Source of the DNA: Frankia sp. AgB32
Lineage (GTDB): Bacteria > Actinomycetota > Actinomycetes > Frankiales > Frankiaceae
Direction: 5' to 3'
NCBI RefSeq assembly: GCF_023243045.1
Contig: NZ_JALKFX010000087.1
Span: forward strand, 1 to 38,213
Length of the DNA: 38,213 nucleotides
Positions 1 to 8,847 of this stretch are shown here, piece by piece (position 1 is the first letter of the stretch; the number at the start of each line of letters is the position of its first letter). The translations under genes were made by a program, and so were the position numbers. A model generated the notes under the pieces. It saw only the letters and a program-made list of their open reading frames with translations. It searched no databases and was not told the origin of the DNA.

Positions 1-117
1 CAGCTCGGGTAGCCGGCGGCGCAGCTCGGCCACGTAGCCGGCCAGCCGCGGCCGCTGCGCGGCGAGTTCCGCCGCCGCGGCGGCCCGCGCCGCCGCCGCG
101 ACCACCCCCGCCGGCAC
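1..117 (-). CDS. 5' end of an unidentified divergent gene (runs off the left edge)
   Basis: Only the first 39 codons are visible, and I do not recognise the product. The reading frame is open through the window edge with G or C in nearly every third position, and it encodes an Ala/Arg-rich helical N-terminus (ending ...AGYVAELRRRLPEL). I chose the GTG at 117 because a strong purine-rich Shine-Dalgarno sequence (GGAGGAGG, 126-133) sits 8 nt upstream of it. The gene is divergent from the AftD-like gene that starts at 174, so the 56 bp between them would have to carry both start regions. The frame is also open upstream of 117, so an earlier start is possible. Confidence 0.5.
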   Translation of the reverse strand, partial: MPAGVVAAAARAAAAAELAAQRPRLAGYVAELRRRLPEL

Positions 118-173
118 GGCACCGGCCTCCTCCGGCGCGCGCCGGTGGTCGAGGTGACCAGCCCGGTGATCCG

Positions 174-3100
174 GTGACCCTGACGTCGTCCTCCTCCGGC
201 CAGCCAGGTCCGCCCGACCCCGGCCAGGGCGGCACGGGTTCGACCAGCACGGCTCGGCCAGGACCCGCAGGTCCCGCGGGACCTGGCGGCGCACCGGCGG
301 CCGGGACGGGCCCGCGCCGGCCCGGCGGGGCGTCACCGGCCGGCCGGGCGGGCTCGCTGGTGCGCCGGCTCGTACCGTCCTGGCCGACACTGGTGCTGGC
401 CGCGATCGCCTACGTGCCGCTGCTGTTCACCCAGCCGGGGAAGATCGGCGCGGACACCAAGGCGTACCTGTACCTCGATCCGGCCCGGATGCTGCGCCGC
501 GCGGTCTCGATGTGGGATCCCGCGATCGGCATGGGCACGGTCACCCACCAGAACATCGGCTACCTGTACCCGCAGGGCCTGTTCTACTGGCTGGCGCAGG
601 TCGCCGGCCTGCCCGACTGGGTGGCGCAACGGCTGTGGACCGGCTCGATCCTGTTCGGCGCGGGCGCCGGGGTGCTGTTCCTGCTGCGCTCGTTCCGCTG
701 GCCGAACCGGTTCGCGTTCGTCGCCGCGCTCGGCTACCTGCTCTCGCCGTACATCCTGGAGTACGTGGCCCGGATCTCGGCGATCCTGCTGCCCTACGCC
801 GGGCTCGGCTGGCTGATCGGGATCACCGTCCGGGGCCTGCGGGAGGCGGCGCCCGGACGGGCCGGCTGGCGGCCGGTGGGCTGGCGTTTCCCGGCCGCGT
901 TCGCCCTGGTCGTGACGACTGTGGGCAGCATCAACGCGTCAAGTCTGATCTTCATCCTGTTCGCGCCGCTGCTGTGGATCCCGTTCGCCGTGTGGGGCAC
1001 CCGGGAGGTCCGCCTGGGCGCGGCGGCCGGGATGGCCACCCGCGCGGTGCTGGCCATCATCGTGACCTCGGCGTGGTGGATGGCCGGGCTGTACACGCAG
1101 GCCGGTTACGGCCTCAACGTGCTCGCGTTCACCGAGACGATCGAGACGGTCGCCAGCAGCTCGCAGGCCTCCGAGGTACTGCGCGGGCTCGGCAACTGGT
1201 TCTTCTACGGCCAGGACGCGCTGGGACCGTGGATCGGCCCGGCGACCCGCTACACCCAGGTCCTGTGGCTGATCGTGGTCAGCTTCGCGGTGCCGATCCT
1301 CGCGCTGGCCGCCGCGTCCGCCGTCCGCTGGACCCACCGCGGCTACTTCGTCGCGCTGATCCTGCTGGGCACCACGATCGCCGTCGGGGTGTACCCGTAC
1401 GACCATCCCTCCCCGTGGGGGAAGCTGTTCAAGGACTTCGCGGAAGGCTCGACGGCCGGGCTCGCGCTGCGCTCGCTGCCCCGGGCCGTGCCGATGGTCG
1501 CGCTCGGCCTGTCCGTGCTGCTGGCCGGGGGCCTGGCCGCGCTCGAGGAACGGTACGAGGCCCGCGCCGCGAGCCCGCGGCGCGGGCGGTCGCCCGGCCG
1601 GCGCCGTCCGGCGGTCCCGGCCCTGTCCATGGGCCTCGTGCTCGCCCTCATCCTGCTGAACATGACGCCGCTGTTCCGCGGGGAGTTCGTCGACAAGCTG
1701 CTGGTGCGCCCGGAGAACATCCCGGCCTACGAGACGGAGCTGGCGAAGTCCCTCGACGCCAGCGGCGACCGCTCACGGGTGCTGGAGCTGCCCGGCGCGG
1801 ACTTCTCCCACTACCGCTGGGGCAGCACCCTGGACCCCGTCACCGAGGGTCTGATGGACCGGCCGCTGGTCCTGCGGGAACTGATCCCCTACGGCGAGGC
1901 CGGCAGCGTCGACCTGGTCCGCGCGCTGGACCGCCGGATGCAGGAAGGCGTGCTGGAGACCTCGGCGATCCCGGACCTGGCCCGCCTGATGGGCGCCGGC
2001 GACGTGGTGCTGCGCAGCAACCTCGCCTACGAGCGGTACCGCACCCCCCGGCCCCGGTCGACGTGGAACCTGTTCACCACCACCCGACCGGACGGGCTCG
2101 GAACGCCGAAGACGTTCGGCCCGCCGATCGCCGAGGACCCGGGGATCCCCTTCACCGACGAGATCACCCTGGGGACACCGACCTCCGTACCGGACCCGCC
2201 GGCGCTGGCCGACTTCCCGGTGTCGAACACCCAGCCGATCCTGCGTACCGCCACCACGAACCGTCCGCTGCTGGTCAGCGGCAACGGGGAGGCGCTGGTC
2301 GACGCGGCCGCGTCGGGGCTGCTCGCCGGGCCCGTCGCCGACGGCCGGGCGATCCTCTACGCCCCCGAGCTGGCCACCAGGCCCGGCGAGCTCAAGCAGG
2401 CCCTCGACGACGGCGCCGACCTGCTCGTGACGGACACCAACCGGCTGCGCGCCGAGCGCTGGACCGGGGTGCGGGAGAACTTCGGCTACGTCGAGCAGCC
2501 CGGAGTCGCACCGCTGAAGAAGGACCCCAACGACAACCGGCTGGAACTGTTCCCGGGCGAGACGACCGCCGACGAGACGACGGCGCGGCTGTCCGCGCCC
2601 GACTCGCCCGCGAAGGTCGCCTCGGTGACGGCGTCGGGCTACGGCAACTCGTTCGCCTACGGCCCGTGGGACCGGCCGGTGCGCGGCATCGACGGCGATC
2701 TGACCACGGCCTGGCGGGTCGGCGCGTTCACCGACCCGACCGGTGAACAGTGGCAGACGACGCTGGCCACGCCCACCACCACCGACCACATCCGGCTCAC
2801 CCAGCCGATCACGGGTCCGCGCAACCGCTGGATCACCCGGGCGACGCTGACGTTCGACGGCGGCTCCCCCGTCACCGTCGATCTCACCCCGTCCTCGCGC
2901 ACCGAGGCCGGGCAGATCGTGAACTTCCCGGCCCGGTCGTTCCGGACGCTGAAGATCCAGATCGACGCGACGAACCTCGGCCGCCAGCGCAGCTACGACG
3001 ACGTATCCGCGGTCGGTTTCGCCGAGGTCGAGATCCCCGGGGCGGACGGAAAGCCGCTGACGGCCGAAGAGGTTCTCGCGATGCCCAGCGACAGCCTGGA

Positions 3101-4895
3101 CGCTGCCGGCGCCTCCTCCCTGGCGCACCGGCTGGCGCTGCAGATGTCGCGCGACCGGGCCAACCCCGCGGAACCGTTCAAGCAGGACACCGAGGACGTC
3201 ATCGGCCGCTCGTTCTCCCTGCCGACGGCCCGCACGTTCGCCCTGACCGGCACCGCCAGGATCTCCGCCTACGCGTCCGACCCGACCATCGACCAGGTGC
3301 TGGGCCGTCCGTCGAACCTGCCGGTGATCTCGTCGTCCGGCCGGCTTCCCGGGTCGATCGCGGACCGGTCGGCGGCGGCGTTCGACGGCGATCCGAGCAC
3401 CGTGTGGAGCCCCGGGATCGGCACCCAGACCGGGAACTGGATCCAGGCGGTCAGCCCGACGTCGGTCTCCACCTCCTCGGTGACGATGTCCGTGGTCGCG
3501 GACGGCCGGCATTCGGTGCCGACGCGGATCGGCGTCGTCGTCGACGGCCGGAACGTCGCCTCGGTGCCGGTCCCGCCGGTCAGCGACACCGACCAGCGGG
3601 GCGGCACCCGGCAGGTCACCCTGAACTTCCCCGCCGCCACCGGCAGCACCTGGCGGTTCGTCGTCGACGACGTGCGGACCGTGCGCAGCCTGGACCCGAT
3701 CAGCCGGACCCCGCTGGCGATGCCGGTGGGGATCGCCGAGATCGGCCTGCCCGGGGTGGCCGGGGTGGCCGGGGTGGCCGGGACGCCGCAGGTGCCCTCC
3801 CAGCTCGCGGGTACCTGCCGCAACGACCTGGTCAGCGTGGACGGCAAGCCGGTCGGGGTCCGGATCGACGGGACGACCGCGGACGCCGTGAACCGCCTTG
3901 GCCTGCGGGTGTCGACCTGCGGCGAGACCGTCACCCTGGGCCCGGGCCAACACGTCGTGCGCACCGGTGCCGGCGCCGCGCTCGGCGTCGACATCGACCG
4001 GCTCCTGTTCGCCTCGGACGCCGGCGGCGGCCCCTGGCTGGGCGCCGGCGACACCGGCACGCCGAGCACGGCGGCCACCTCCGCGACCGTCCCCGGCTCC
4101 ACGCCGCGCGTCTCCGTCCAGTCGACCTCCGCCACGTCGTTCACCGCGCAGGTCACGGGGGCGACGACGGGCACGCCGTTCTGGTTGGTGCTCGGCGAGA
4201 GCCTGTCCCGCGGGTGGAGTGCAACGGTCAACGGGGTGGACGCGGGCGCCCCGCGGCTCGTCGACGCGTATGCCAACGGCTGGCGGATCACGCCCACGGC
4301 GACCAGCTTCACCGTCACGCTGACCTGGACGCCGCAGCGGATCGTGCGCTACTCCCTGGTGTTGTCCGCGGTGGCGGTCGTGTTCCTCCTGGCCCTGTTG
4401 CTGATCACCACCGGTCGGGTCCGGCGGCGACGGGAGGCGGCTGGGACGGTGGCCGCGGCCGCGGGGCCAGACCTGCCGACGTTCGACCCGTGGCGCACGC
4501 CGCCGCCGCGACCGGGCGCGCGGACGACCGTGTTCGCCGCCCTGGGCGCCGGCCTGCTGGCCACCGTCCTCGTGTCGGTGCCGGCGGGAGTCGTCGTGGC
4601 GGTCGCCACGGTGATCGCGCTGGTGGTGCCACGGGGCCGGTGGTTGACCCGGCTCGGGCCGGCGGCCTGCCTGCTGGTCAGTGCGCTGTACGTGCTGGAG
4701 GTGCAGGACCGGCACCACCTGATCACGAACGGCGACTGGGTGTCGGACTTCGGCAAGGTCGCCACGGTGTCCTGGCTGGCGGTTCTGCTGCTGGCCACGG
4801 ATCAGCTGGTGGCGGCGCTGGGAGCTCGCCGCTCGCCGGCAGGCGGGCCGGCCACCGGCGGCGAGTCGGCCACCGAAGGTACGCACGTACAGTAA
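174..4895 (+). CDS. AftD-like alpha-(1->3)-arabinofuranosyltransferase, large membrane protein (DUF3367 family)
   Basis: This 1573-residue protein begins with a Pro/Gly/Ala-rich cytoplasmic tail of about 60 residues. A polytopic GT-C-like membrane half follows (about residues 65-510), with a family-typical early segment: an extracytoplasmic ADTK stretch, LDPARMLRRA, then YLYPQGLFYWL. The middle is a long extracellular portion with two galactose-binding/F5-8C-like discoid segments (each with a D-GD-x-T-x-W pattern, near residues 838-850 and 1072-1083). Two or more hydrophobic helices close the C-terminus (about 1390-1415 and 1450-1555). Mycobacterial AftD transfers arabinofuranose to arabinogalactan and lipoarabinomannan; outside mycolic-acid bacteria the acceptor is unknown. 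The GTG start lacks an ideally spaced ribosome site, so the exact start is uncertain. Three tandem 9-bp units (3753-3779) encode GVAGVAGVAG. The downstream secreted glycosidase suggests a shared role in envelope glycans. Confidence 0.85.
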   Translation: MTLTSSSSGQPGPPDPGQGGTGSTSTARPGPAGPAGPGGAPAAGTGPRRPGGASPAGRAGSLVRRLVPSWPTLVLAAIAYVPLLFTQPGKIGADTKAYLYLDPARMLRRAVSMWDPAIGMGTVTHQNIGYLYPQGLFYWLAQVAGLPDWVAQRLWTGSILFGAGAGVLFLLRSFRWPNRFAFVAALGYLLSPYILEYVARISAILLPYAGLGWLIGITVRGLREAAPGRAGWRPVGWRFPAAFALVVTTVGSINASSLIFILFAPLLWIPFAVWGTREVRLGAAAGMATRAVLAIIVTSAWWMAGLYTQAGYGLNVLAFTETIETVASSSQASEVLRGLGNWFFYGQDALGPWIGPATRYTQVLWLIVVSFAVPILALAAASAVRWTHRGYFVALILLGTTIAVGVYPYDHPSPWGKLFKDFAEGSTAGLALRSLPRAVPMVALGLSVLLAGGLAALEERYEARAASPRRGRSPGRRRPAVPALSMGLVLALILLNMTPLFRGEFVDKLLVRPENIPAYETELAKSLDASGDRSRVLELPGADFSHYRWGSTLDPVTEGLMDRPLVLRELIPYGEAGSVDLVRALDRRMQEGVLETSAIPDLARLMGAGDVVLRSNLAYERYRTPRPRSTWNLFTTTRPDGLGTPKTFGPPIAEDPGIPFTDEITLGTPTSVPDPPALADFPVSNTQPILRTATTNRPLLVSGNGEALVDAAASGLLAGPVADGRAILYAPELATRPGELKQALDDGADLLVTDTNRLRAERWTGVRENFGYVEQPGVAPLKKDPNDNRLELFPGETTADETTARLSAPDSPAKVASVTASGYGNSFAYGPWDRPVRGIDGDLTTAWRVGAFTDPTGEQWQTTLATPTTTDHIRLTQPITGPRNRWITRATLTFDGGSPVTVDLTPSSRTEAGQIVNFPARSFRTLKIQIDATNLGRQRSYDDVSAVGFAEVEIPGADGKPLTAEEVLAMPSDSLDAAGASSLAHRLALQMSRDRANPAEPFKQDTEDVIGRSFSLPTARTFALTGTARISAYASDPTIDQVLGRPSNLPVISSSGRLPGSIADRSAAAFDGDPSTVWSPGIGTQTGNWIQAVSPTSVSTSSVTMSVVADGRHSVPTRIGVVVDGRNVASVPVPPVSDTDQRGGTRQVTLNFPAATGSTWRFVVDDVRTVRSLDPISRTPLAMPVGIAEIGLPGVAGVAGVAGTPQVPSQLAGTCRNDLVSVDGKPVGVRIDGTTADAVNRLGLRVSTCGETVTLGPGQHVVRTGAGAALGVDIDRLLFASDAGGGPWLGAGDTGTPSTAATSATVPGSTPRVSVQSTSATSFTAQVTGATTGTPFWLVLGESLSRGWSATVNGVDAGAPRLVDAYANGWRITPTATSFTVTLTWTPQRIVRYSLVLSAVAVVFLLALLLITTGRVRRRREAAGTVAAAAGPDLPTFDPWRTPPPRPGARTTVFAALGAGLLATVLVSVPAGVVVAVATVIALVVPRGRWLTRLGPAACLLVSALYVLEVQDRHHLITNGDWVSDFGKVATVSWLAVLLLATDQLVAALGARRSPAGGPATGGESATEGTHVQ

Positions 4896-4910
4896 TCATC
4901 GGCGGAATCC

Positions 4911-4945
4911 AGGGCGGCACATTGTGCCGCCCTGTTCCGTTTTCG
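4911..4945 (+). terminator. Rho-independent terminator after the AftD-like gene
   Basis: A perfect 10-bp stem (AGGGCGGCAC / GTGCCGCCCT) closes on a 3-nt loop (ATT) and is followed by a T-rich stretch (TTCCGTTTT). It begins 15 bp after the TAA stop at 4893-4895. This is the clearest intrinsic terminator in the window, and it separates the AftD-like gene from the glycosidase gene. Confidence 0.85.
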
Positions 4946-4995
4946 GGGTGAATTACCTGGCGCCCTCGACACGCAGAGGCGGCGCCACCCGCTAC

Positions 4996-5017
4996 AGAGA
5001 GTTATAACGATCTCTCT
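4996..5017. promoter_or_regulatory. Inverted repeat upstream of the secreted glycosidase
   Basis: AGAGAG and CTCTCT arms flank an AT-rich core containing TTATAAC, unusual in this GC-rich context. It lies about 85-105 bp upstream of the glycosidase start, where a promoter or operator would be expected. The core could serve as a -10 element. Functional assignment is inference. Confidence 0.35.
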
Positions 5018-5099
5018 TTCTGCCTACGATCCCGCCGTTAGCGACTGGCCAGCGACCGACGTACGTCGATTTCGATGTCCGATTGCATCAGGCGGGGGA

Positions 5100-6650
5100 A
5101 TGAATTCAACAATGCGCGCAAGGCCGCCCGTGGGACGCCACCGGCGGGGAATCCGGACACGGGGCCGTGACGCGGCCCGGGCCACGGGGATGGCGACGGG
5201 AGGAGTCCGCGGCCGTCGGCGGGGAGTCCGCCCATGGCTGCTCCTCACCACACTCTGTGTCGCCCCGATGTTTCTGGTGGGAGGAGGGACAATCCCGGCG
5301 CTTGCCGCGTTCGAGCAGACCGGCACGATCGAGGACGACAGCCCGCAGGTCCACTACGTGAATCTGTGGAGCACGTGCGGCGGCTGCGCGCCACCGACGG
5401 ACAACAACAGCTACCGGTATTCCGTCGCCCCCGGCTCCACGGCTGCGATTCGGTTCACCGGCAACCAGATCGACCTCTACGGCATCCGTTCGCCGCAGGG
5501 CGGCCTCATCTCGGTCAGCATTGACGGGCACACCCCGTACGTGGCGAACACCTTCGCGCCGAACCCGACAAAGGCGCTGGTCTACCGTTCATCGACACTC
5601 GGCAACGGGCCACACATCGCCTTCGTCGTCAATCTCGGGCGAAGGTCGGGCGGGTCAACGGGAACCTGGGTCGGTTTCGACCAGGCGGGCACGTTCCGCG
5701 AGGTGATCCAGAACCCGGCGCCGCAGAACCGTTCCGGGCTGCCCTGGCTTTCCGGAGTGAACGGCGACCCGAGCATGATCCCGCAGAACGTCGACGGCTT
5801 CTGCACCAGTCGCGGCGCTCCCTGCGACCTGTCCCACGTCTTCGTGACCCGCGACAGTTGGCAGAACATGGTCGCCCCGTCCTGGGCCGAGACGAACTTC
5901 GACGGCTGGCCGGGACGGCTGGTGCTGTCCGTCCCGCCGTTCCCGGAGAACGTGGGCGCGACCATGCAGGACTGCGCGGGCGGCGCCTACGACAACTACT
6001 GGCGCGAGTTCGGCCAGACACTGAACACCACCCACCGGCAGAACTCGATCGTCCGGATCGCCTGGGAGGCGAACGGCAACTGGTATCCCTGGTCCGGCAC
6101 CGATCCGACCGCCTACGTCAACTGCTGGCGGCACATCGCCGATGACATCCGGGCCACGGCGAACCCGGATCCCCTGCTCGACTGGTCGATCAACGCGCAC
6201 GGCTCGCAGAACCCGCCGAGCCACGACCCGAGAGACCTCTACCCCGGTGACCACTGGGTGGACATCATCGGCATCGACGCCTACGACCACTACCCGCCGT
6301 CGCCCACCCAGCAGGCGTTCGACCAGCAGGCGAACGACATCGGCGGCATCACCTGGCTGTACGACTTCGCCCGGGCGCACGGAAAGCTCTTCGGCGTCGG
6401 CGAGTGGGGCGTCGTCAGCGGTAACGACGACGACGGCGCCGGGGACAATCCCAACTACATCCAGTTCATGTGGGACTGGATGCGGCAACGGGCCGGCCGG
6501 GGTCTCTACTACGAGAACTACTTCAACACGTGCGAGCCGCCGAACGTCGGCTCGAACCTGTTCCGGCCACTCGACAGCGAGCACTGCCTGTTCCAGAACA
6601 CCCAGTCCGCCGCCCGCTACGCGCAGCTCTGGGGTAGCCACACGCGTTAA
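5100..6650 (+). CDS. Secreted GH26-like glycoside hydrolase with N-terminal carbohydrate-binding-like domain
   Basis: The 516-residue protein starts with a long Arg-rich N-region and a hydrophobic stretch ending IPALAA (about residues 44-70), a secretion signal. Residues about 71-200 form a beta-rich domain (RFTGNQIDLYGIR, then SVSIDGHTP) of the kind found next to bacterial glycosidase modules. Residues about 210-515 resemble GH26 (beta-mannanase/lichenase clan A). The pattern WEANGNWYPW supplies the probable acid/base Glu323, and GVGEWGV supplies the probable nucleophile Glu435. The substrate cannot be read from sequence; proximity to the AftD-like enzyme hints at an envelope or exopolysaccharide glycan. 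The start may instead be the in-frame ATG at 5112 or 5190. Its TAA stop overlaps the stop of the convergent DUF3037 gene. Confidence 0.75.
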   Translation: MNSTMRARPPVGRHRRGIRTRGRDAARATGMATGGVRGRRRGVRPWLLLTTLCVAPMFLVGGGTIPALAAFEQTGTIEDDSPQVHYVNLWSTCGGCAPPTDNNSYRYSVAPGSTAAIRFTGNQIDLYGIRSPQGGLISVSIDGHTPYVANTFAPNPTKALVYRSSTLGNGPHIAFVVNLGRRSGGSTGTWVGFDQAGTFREVIQNPAPQNRSGLPWLSGVNGDPSMIPQNVDGFCTSRGAPCDLSHVFVTRDSWQNMVAPSWAETNFDGWPGRLVLSVPPFPENVGATMQDCAGGAYDNYWREFGQTLNTTHRQNSIVRIAWEANGNWYPWSGTDPTAYVNCWRHIADDIRATANPDPLLDWSINAHGSQNPPSHDPRDLYPGDHWVDIIGIDAYDHYPPSPTQQAFDQQANDIGGITWLYDFARAHGKLFGVGEWGVVSGNDDDGAGDNPNYIQFMWDWMRQRAGRGLYYENYFNTCEPPNVGSNLFRPLDSEHCLFQNTQSAARYAQLWGSHTR

Positions 6651-7167
6651 CCCGGCCCGCCACCCGGCCCGTCCGGGGGACCATCACCTCCGGTGGCCCC
6701 GCCTGGACGGGCCGGGCCCGGCGGGTCCACCAGCACCCCCGCGAGCCGCTCCAGCTCGGCCATCGGCTCCTCCGTCAGCCCGGTGTGCACCGGCGAGGTC
6801 TGCATGACAGTGCTGCGTGGCGCCGTCAGCCAGCGGAAACGCTCCCCCGGGCTGAGCCGGCCGGCCGGGCCGGCCGCCCGCCCCCCCCCGCGCCCCCCCG
6901 CGCACCCCCCCCCCCGGGGGCGCGCGGGCGGGCCGGGCGGGCCGCCGGCCCGCCGCGGCAGACCGCGGCGAACCCGGCGAGATGCGCGACGACCTCCGAC
7001 ACGTCGAGGTGCGGATCGAGCGCGGCGAGGCGGCTCTCGTCGACCCGGCAGCGCAGGTCGAGAAACCGGGAACGCTGGCAGTACAACATCACCCCGACGT
7101 TGACGAACTCGCCGCGTTCGACCCTGGGCACCAGCCGGATCACCGCGTACTCGAACAGCTCACGCAT
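6647..7167 (-). pseudogene. DUF3037 family protein, reading frame broken at poly-C/G tracts
   Basis: The N-terminal part (MRELFEYAVIRLVPRVERGEFVNVG, written here as 7167 downward) is a typical DUF3037 start. Its ATG overlaps the end of the HipA-like gene by 8 bp, so the two are translationally coupled. After about 70 codons the frame enters C9, C7 and C11 runs (6881-6915). On the far side the family's C-terminal sequence resumes in another frame (LSPGERFRWLTAPRS, then SPVHTGLTEEPMAELERL) and ends with TAA at 6647-6649. The whole span is 521 bp, not divisible by three. Either the homopolymers contain a sequencing or assembly indel or the gene is genuinely frameshifted. DUF3037 proteins are commonly encoded next to HipA-like kinases in actinobacteria; their function is unknown. 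Confidence 0.75.
6881..6920. repeat. Homopolymer-rich tract (C9, C7, C11-G5)
   Basis: Runs of nine C (6881-6889), seven C (6893-6899) and eleven C followed by five G (6905-6920) occur within 40 bp. They lie inside the DUF3037 gene exactly where its frame is lost. The surrounding predicted peptide is Gly/Ala/Arg low complexity and unlike the family, so this is an expansion, a slippage hotspot or a consensus error. Confidence 0.8.
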
Positions 7168-8071
7168 CGCGGTTCCCCTGGGCCGGCGCGCCGGAGATGC
7201 GCAGCCAGTCCCCGGCCCGCAGCCAGTCCGGGCGTGCCGACCCCGCCCTGGCGCCACCGACGTGATCCGGTCCGCGCCGGCCGTCGGCCGCCCGCCCCGT
7301 GCCGGCGGCCGCTGCCTCGTCGAGCGCGGCGAGAACGCCGCCGCGCCAGCCTTCGCGGTCGGCGATCCGCGCGCCCAGCCAGTCGACGTAGCCGGATCTG
7401 GGCACCTCCAGCCAGTCCTCGGGAACGCGGCCGACGACGTCGGCGAGCAGCCCCGCATCGATCCGCCGCGCGAACGCGGCGTCGACCGCGACGAACGCGG
7501 CCCGGTCCGCCGCCGCGGCGCCCAGCAGGACATGTTCGGCGACGCCCGGCAACGCCCTGGCGACCGCCGCACCGGCACTCGGCCAGTCATGATGCGGATA
7601 GAGCGCGGCGCCGTGGTCGATCAGCCACAGCTGTCCACCCCACACCAGCAGGTTCGGGTTACGCCACGACCGGTCAACGTTCAGGGTCAGGGCGTCGAGC
7701 CAGAGCACCTGCGCGGCGACGGGCGCCGAGACCTCGACGGCCAGCGGGTCGTAGGTGATCGAGCCGGGCAGGTAGTCCATCCCGAGGTTCGGTCCGGCAC
7801 TGGCCCGCAGCAGGTCCTGGACCTCCTGGTCGGGCTCGGTGCGGCCGAGTTCGGGATCGACATCGACGACGACGAGCTCGGGCACCGCGAGCCCCAGCTC
7901 CCGCGCGAGCTCCCCGACGATCACCTCGGCGACCAACGCCTTCGCCCCCTGCCCGGCGCCGCGGAACTTGACCACCCAGGTACCGAGGTCGTCGCCGTCC
8001 ATCAACCCGGGCAGGCTGCCGCCCTCCCGCAGCGGCGTCGCATACCGCACCGCCGTGACATGTCGCAACAT
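7160..8071 (-). CDS. HipA-like (phosphatidylinositol-kinase-fold) protein kinase
   Basis: About 303 residues from the ATG at 8071, the start that matches the family (MLRHVTAVRYATPLREGGSLPG). Visible kinase features are Lys35 in WVVKF (ATP-binding), Asp133 with Asn138/Asn140 in LNVDRSWRNPN (catalytic loop) and Asp152 in LIDHGA (metal-binding). This is the short actinobacterial HipA-like family, which lacks the N-subdomain-1 and HipB antitoxin partner of E. coli HipA. A GTG at 8113 would add 14 residues but has no clear ribosome site. It overlaps the DUF3037 gene by 8 bp and lies 62 bp after the cyclase-like gene, suggesting a four-gene operon. Substrate unknown: classical HipA phosphorylates glutamyl-tRNA synthetase, but that cannot be assumed here. 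Confidence 0.8.
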   Translation of the reverse strand: MLRHVTAVRYATPLREGGSLPGLMDGDDLGTWVVKFRGAGQGAKALVAEVIVGELARELGLAVPELVVVDVDPELGRTEPDQEVQDLLRASAGPNLGMDYLPGSITYDPLAVEVSAPVAAQVLWLDALTLNVDRSWRNPNLLVWGGQLWLIDHGAALYPHHDWPSAGAAVARALPGVAEHVLLGAAAADRAAFVAVDAAFARRIDAGLLADVVGRVPEDWLEVPRSGYVDWLGARIADREGWRGGVLAALDEAAAAGTGRAADGRRGPDHVGGARAGSARPDWLRAGDWLRISGAPAQGNRDA

Positions 8072-8133
8072 CCCGCCAGTCTGCCGCAACACCCTGATCC
8101 GCCGGCCGGACACCGCCGGTCAGGCCCCGCCGG

Positions 8134-8847
8134 TCAGCGAGCGTGTCGCGATGCTGGCGCCGCTTGCCCTGACCGCGCCGCGACGAGCGACAGGCGCGGG
8201 GCCTGGCCAGCACTGGCAGCGGCGGGTCGGGCGCCCGGCCCGGATCCCCGTCCGCCGGCGCCGACCGAAACGAGAACCGGTACCGGCGCGCCGACTGTCA
8301 GCAGCCAGGCGTCCACGCGTTCGCCCGCCGGCAGCCGCACCCGCGCGCGCCGGAAGTCGCGACCACGCAGGTCCGGGTAGTCGTGTTCCACCACGTCGTC
8401 GAACAGTTCCGCCGAGACGGCCAGCGCGAGATCGGCGGCAGGGTATCCGCGCAGTTCCGCGCGTAAGGCGGAACAGTCCCGCAGGGCGGCGACCTTGCGC
8501 ACCGCACGTCCGCCGAAACCCGATTCGTCGAGCTGCGTGATTCCCTGGTGCAGGGCCACCCGCACGCGCAGCCGTTCCGCTCCGGCCACCATGTTCAGCC
8601 GCGCCAGAACCGACCGCGTCGCGCCGACGAACGCAGCGACGAAACCGCCCTCGTCGATGCCCGGCGGCAGCACCGCGATCTCGCCGCCGTTGCCGGCTGG
8701 CGGGTTCCAGTGCGCCCCCTCGAGCTCACCGAGTCCACGTTCACGCAGCTCGTCGATCACGGACTCCAGATTTCGGCGCCATCGAGGCGAGCGCGGTACA
8801 CCGGACGCGGCGGCCGTGTTCTCATCGACCTCCATCGCAATGCACAT
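8134..8847 (-). CDS. Nucleotide-cyclase-fold protein lacking catalytic residues
   Basis: About 237 residues from the ATG at 8847 (another in-frame ATG at 8835). The layout follows class III adenylate/guanylate cyclases: a segment in the GDG position reading PAGNGGEIAVLPPG, a helix ending LNMVAGAERLRVRVALHQG, then FGGRAVRKVAALRD where active enzymes have the V-N-x-A-A-R-L motif. The metal-binding Asp of the GDG turn is replaced by Asn, and the transition-state Asn is replaced by Arg, so catalysis is unlikely. The Pro/Gly/Ala-rich tail after about residue 185 is probably disordered. Similar conserved hypothetical proteins are widespread in streptomycetes and Frankia. It is encoded 100 bp downstream of a cyclic-nucleotide-binding-type regulator, which makes a signalling role plausible. 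An N-terminal extension reading back to 9027 looks non-coding. Confidence 0.65.
   Translation of the reverse strand: MCIAMEVDENTAAASGVPRSPRWRRNLESVIDELRERGLGELEGAHWNPPAGNGGEIAVLPPGIDEGGFVAAFVGATRSVLARLNMVAGAERLRVRVALHQGITQLDESGFGGRAVRKVAALRDCSALRAELRGYPAADLALAVSAELFDDVVEHDYPDLRGRDFRRARVRLPAGERVDAWLLTVGAPVPVLVSVGAGGRGSGPGARPAAASAGQAPRLSLVAARSGQAAPASRHAR

Noticed and set aside
1773-4886. A 1037-codon open frame on the minus strand opposite the AftD-like gene
   Set aside because: Its protein is Arg/Gly/Pro/His/Gln-rich with no domain, the typical shadow of a GC-rich gene. The plus-strand frame matches a known family across its whole length.
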